DNA of 64,000 bases from CAVQNQ01 sp963714205. Its GTDB lineage: Bacteria > Acidobacteriota > Terriglobia > Bryobacterales > Bryobacteraceae. The position numbers were made by a program, and so were the translations under genes. The notes under the pieces are model-generated. The model had not been told where the DNA came from. It saw nothing but the letters and a program-made list of their open reading frames with translations, and made no database searches. Numbering within the stretch: position 1 is the first letter of the stretch; the number at the start of each line of letters is the position of its first letter. Shown here piece after piece: positions 61,943 to 64,000 of this stretch. Location: contig CAVQNQ010000002.1 of the NCBI GenBank assembly GCA_963714205.1, positions 434,001-498,000 on the forward strand, read 5' to 3'.

Positions 61943-64000
61943 ATGAAACACCTACTAACGGCAATCCTGGGCCTGGCCGCGCTAGCCGCGGCGGCGGACC
62001 TTCCGGTGAAACAGGTGGTGCTTTACAAACACGGCGTGGGCTATTTCGAGCGCTCCGGAACGCTCGGGCCGGGCGAATCGGCGCGCCTGGAATTCAACGC
62101 CGCCGAGATGAACGACGTTCTGAAATCGCTCACCATTTCCGAGCGCGGCGGCGGCAGGATCTTCGTCCTGCGCTACGACGCCATGGACCCGCTCAGCCAT
62201 CGCCTGGCCGATTTCCCCTTTCAGATCGGCGGGTCGCAGCCGTTGAGCGCCATGCTGGATCAGCTCAAGGGCGCGCGGCTGGAGCTGAAATTCGGCGGCG
62301 AGACGGTCACCGGCGCCATCGTCAACGGCCGCCTGGTGGCGGGGAGCGACAAGCAGCCCGAGCGCGAACAGCTCACCCTGATGCTCGATTCGGGCGAGCT
62401 GCGCACGGTGGATTTGAGCGCGGCCACCGCGATCCGCTTCGCCGATGCCACGCTCCAGGGGCAATTCCGGGATTACCTGGCGGCGCTGGCGGCGGCGCGC
62501 TCCAAGGACAAGCGCAGCGTCTACATCGATTCCACGGACGCGGCCGCGCGCGAGGTGGTGGCCAGCTACATGGTTCCCGCGCCGGTCTGGAAATCGAGCT
62601 ACCGCCTGATTTTCGGCGCGAGCGGGCAGCCGGTGCTGGAGGGCTGGGCGATTGTGGATAACACCACCGGCGAGGATTGGAACAAGGTGCAGCTTTCGCT
62701 GGTCTCGGGCCGCCCGATTTCGTTCGTGAGCCAGCTTTACGCGCCGCGCTACGTGGAGCGCCCCGCGGCTGAGCTGGCCGACGATCGCGCCGCGCAGCCG
62801 GTGGTGCACGAAGGCAGCTTCGAAGGCTCGCTCGCCCCGCAGAGGGTGCGGGTAGGGGGCAACGTCGGCCACGGAGGCGGAGCCGGAGCGATGGCCGGAT
62901 TGAGCAGCGGGACCATCGGCGGTATTACCGGCTCGCTCGCCCCCGCTCCGCCTCCGCGGCAATTTGATGCGGGTATGCTCATGGCGCCCGACGCTAAGAA
63001 AGCCGAAGTGGCTCCCAGTTCCATTGTGGCGAGCGCCTCGGCGGGCGAACTGGGCGAGCTCTTCGAATACCGCATCGCCCAGCCGGTAACCATCCGCAAA
63101 GATGAATCCGCCATGCTGCCGTTCCTCCAGCAACCCATCGAGGCGCGCAAGCTGCTGATCTATTCCGATCACAGCTCGCAACATCCCACCGATGCCGCCG
63201 AGATCACCAACACCAGCGGCAAGACCCTCGATGGCGGCCCCATCACGGTCTACGATGGCGGTGCTTACGGCGGTGAAGCCCTCATGGAGACCCTCAAGGC
63301 CAAGGACAAGCGGCTTATCAGCTACGCCGTGGACCTGGGAACCCGCATCACCGAGGCCTTCGACGGCAAGCAGGCGGTGGTGCGCGAGATCCACGCCAGC
63401 CGCGGCATCCTCACCACGAAACTGGCCGCCGAGGAGACGCGCACCTATACCATCCGGAACGTGGATCAGAAGCCCAAGACCCTCATCATCGAGCACCCCT
63501 TGCGGCCCATGTACACGCTGCTCAATCAGAAGCCGGCCGAGAAGACCGCCGACGCTTAGCGCTTCGAGGTAACTTTGGCCGCCGATGCCACGCGCGAATT
63601 CCCCGTCTCGGAGGAACGTGTCTACGATCAGACTTACGCGGTCACGAACCTGACGCCCGATGTGCTGGTCACCTATGTCCACAACGGCGCCATTAGCGAG
63701 GCCGGCCGCGCGCAGCTGCAGCGCATCGCCGATTTGAAATCGCAGGATGCCGAAGCCGACCGCGGCCTGCATGACGTGGACAGCCAGACCGCTTCGGTCA
63801 CCTCCGATGAAGAGCGCATCCGGCGCAATATCGCCAGCCTGAATGTGGTGAGCGGCCAGCAGCAGCAGGTGCAGGACTACGCGCGGCAACTGGCCACCAG
63901 CGAACAGCAACTGGCCGCCCTGCGCGACCGCAAGGCCGAGCTGCAGAAGAAAAAATCAGCGCTGGAGGGCGAGATCAACAAGCTGATCGAAGCGCTTTCG
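61943..64000 (+). pseudogene. Secreted DUF4139 protein interrupted by an in-frame TAG, cut by the window end
   Basis: The first 538 codons encode a signal peptide (KHLLTAILGLAALAAAAD) and a DUF4139-type beta-rich protein. They include the opening KQVVLYKHGVGYFERSGTL, VPAPVWKSSYRLIF, the strand GWAIVDNTTGEDWNKVQLSLVSGRP, and late strands TYTIRNVDQKPKTLIIEHPL. A TAG at 63557-63559 follows PAEKTADA. The same frame continues without any other stop for 147 codons to the window edge with RFEVTLAADATREFPVSEER and a coiled-coil region, exactly the expected continuation (Tyr before RFEV in relatives). One base change (TAC or TAT to TAG) explains it. It may be a nonsense mutation or a sequencing error, or amber read-through. 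Confidence 0.72.

Noticed and set aside
1..64000. tRNA or rRNA genes
   Set aside because: I scanned for TPsiC-arm-like GTTCRANYC motifs and conserved rRNA stretches and found none that fold into a plausible cloverleaf. A covariance search would be decisive.

Overview
This is GC-rich chromosomal DNA from a member of the Acidobacteriota, most likely close to Bryobacterales/Solibacterales. That placement is inferred from family content: large Oar-like TonB-dependent receptors, an 'acidobacterial duplicated orphan permease' type ABC permease, several GH-A glycosidases with a DUF5597-like tail, TMTC/TPR membrane proteins, and an LptD that implies an LPS outer membrane. No rRNA, tRNA, CRISPR array, transposase or prophage gene was recognised.

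Layout. 1-6 kb: the end of a CAAX-type membrane protease, an aspartate aminotransferase/PEP carboxykinase pair sharing a 4-base overlap, a radical SAM-SPASM protein, a TIGR01777 epimerase and a small TonB-domain protein. 6-14 kb: a long Lhr-type helicase, a secreted CBM9/DOMON-like protein, and a TMTC-like gene broken by about seven frame changes. 14-24 kb: a minus-strand catabolic block (glycosidase, Tat-exported cyclase, second glycosidase, then an Oar-like receptor with its own promoter, operator-like palindrome and terminator), with a membrane-anchored regulator transcribed divergently. 24-31 kb: an intact TMTC/TPR protein, then a minus-strand housekeeping run aroC-def-fmt-argJ (aroC carries a frameshift in a C6/G6 run), a small membrane protein and a PilZ protein. 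31.2-31.6 kb: two tandem, nearly identical ~85-nt units, each with its own promoter and intrinsic terminator, read here as paired small RNA genes. 31.6-38 kb: lptD, an RDD protein, cysS, a trans-sulfuration enzyme and a small secreted protein. 38-44 kb: two adjacent pseudokinase-like genes, a decayed ABC binding-protein fragment, and an ABC ATPase with a frameshifted ADOP permease. 44-49 kb: a small metalloprotease-like protein, a YjhG-type sugar-acid dehydratase, and a three-gene cassette of a PqqD-like protein with a Tat-signal-like tail, an HPr-kinase-like protein and an NTP_transf_5 nucleotidyltransferase. 49-57 kb: an orphan ParA, a frameshifted TonB receptor, an SH3 lipoprotein, a CPYT thioredoxin-fold protein, a PilT-type ATPase and a third DUF5597-type glycosidase whose only sensible start is ACG. 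57-64 kb: hrcA-grpE-dnaJ without dnaK, a Tat-exported protein, a 50-residue basic protein, a receiver-only response regulator, a YjbQ protein, and a DUF4139 protein interrupted by an in-frame TAG and cut by the window end.

The strongest candidates for something undescribed are the tandem small RNAs with anti-Shine-Dalgarno-like loops (31.26-31.60 kb) and the PqqD-tail/kinase/nucleotidyltransferase cassette (46.6-49.0 kb), followed by the tandem pseudokinases (38.3-40.4 kb). Four genes carry frameshifts and one an in-frame stop. Some may be sequencing or assembly errors rather than true pseudogenes, so they are annotated over their full reconstructed length.
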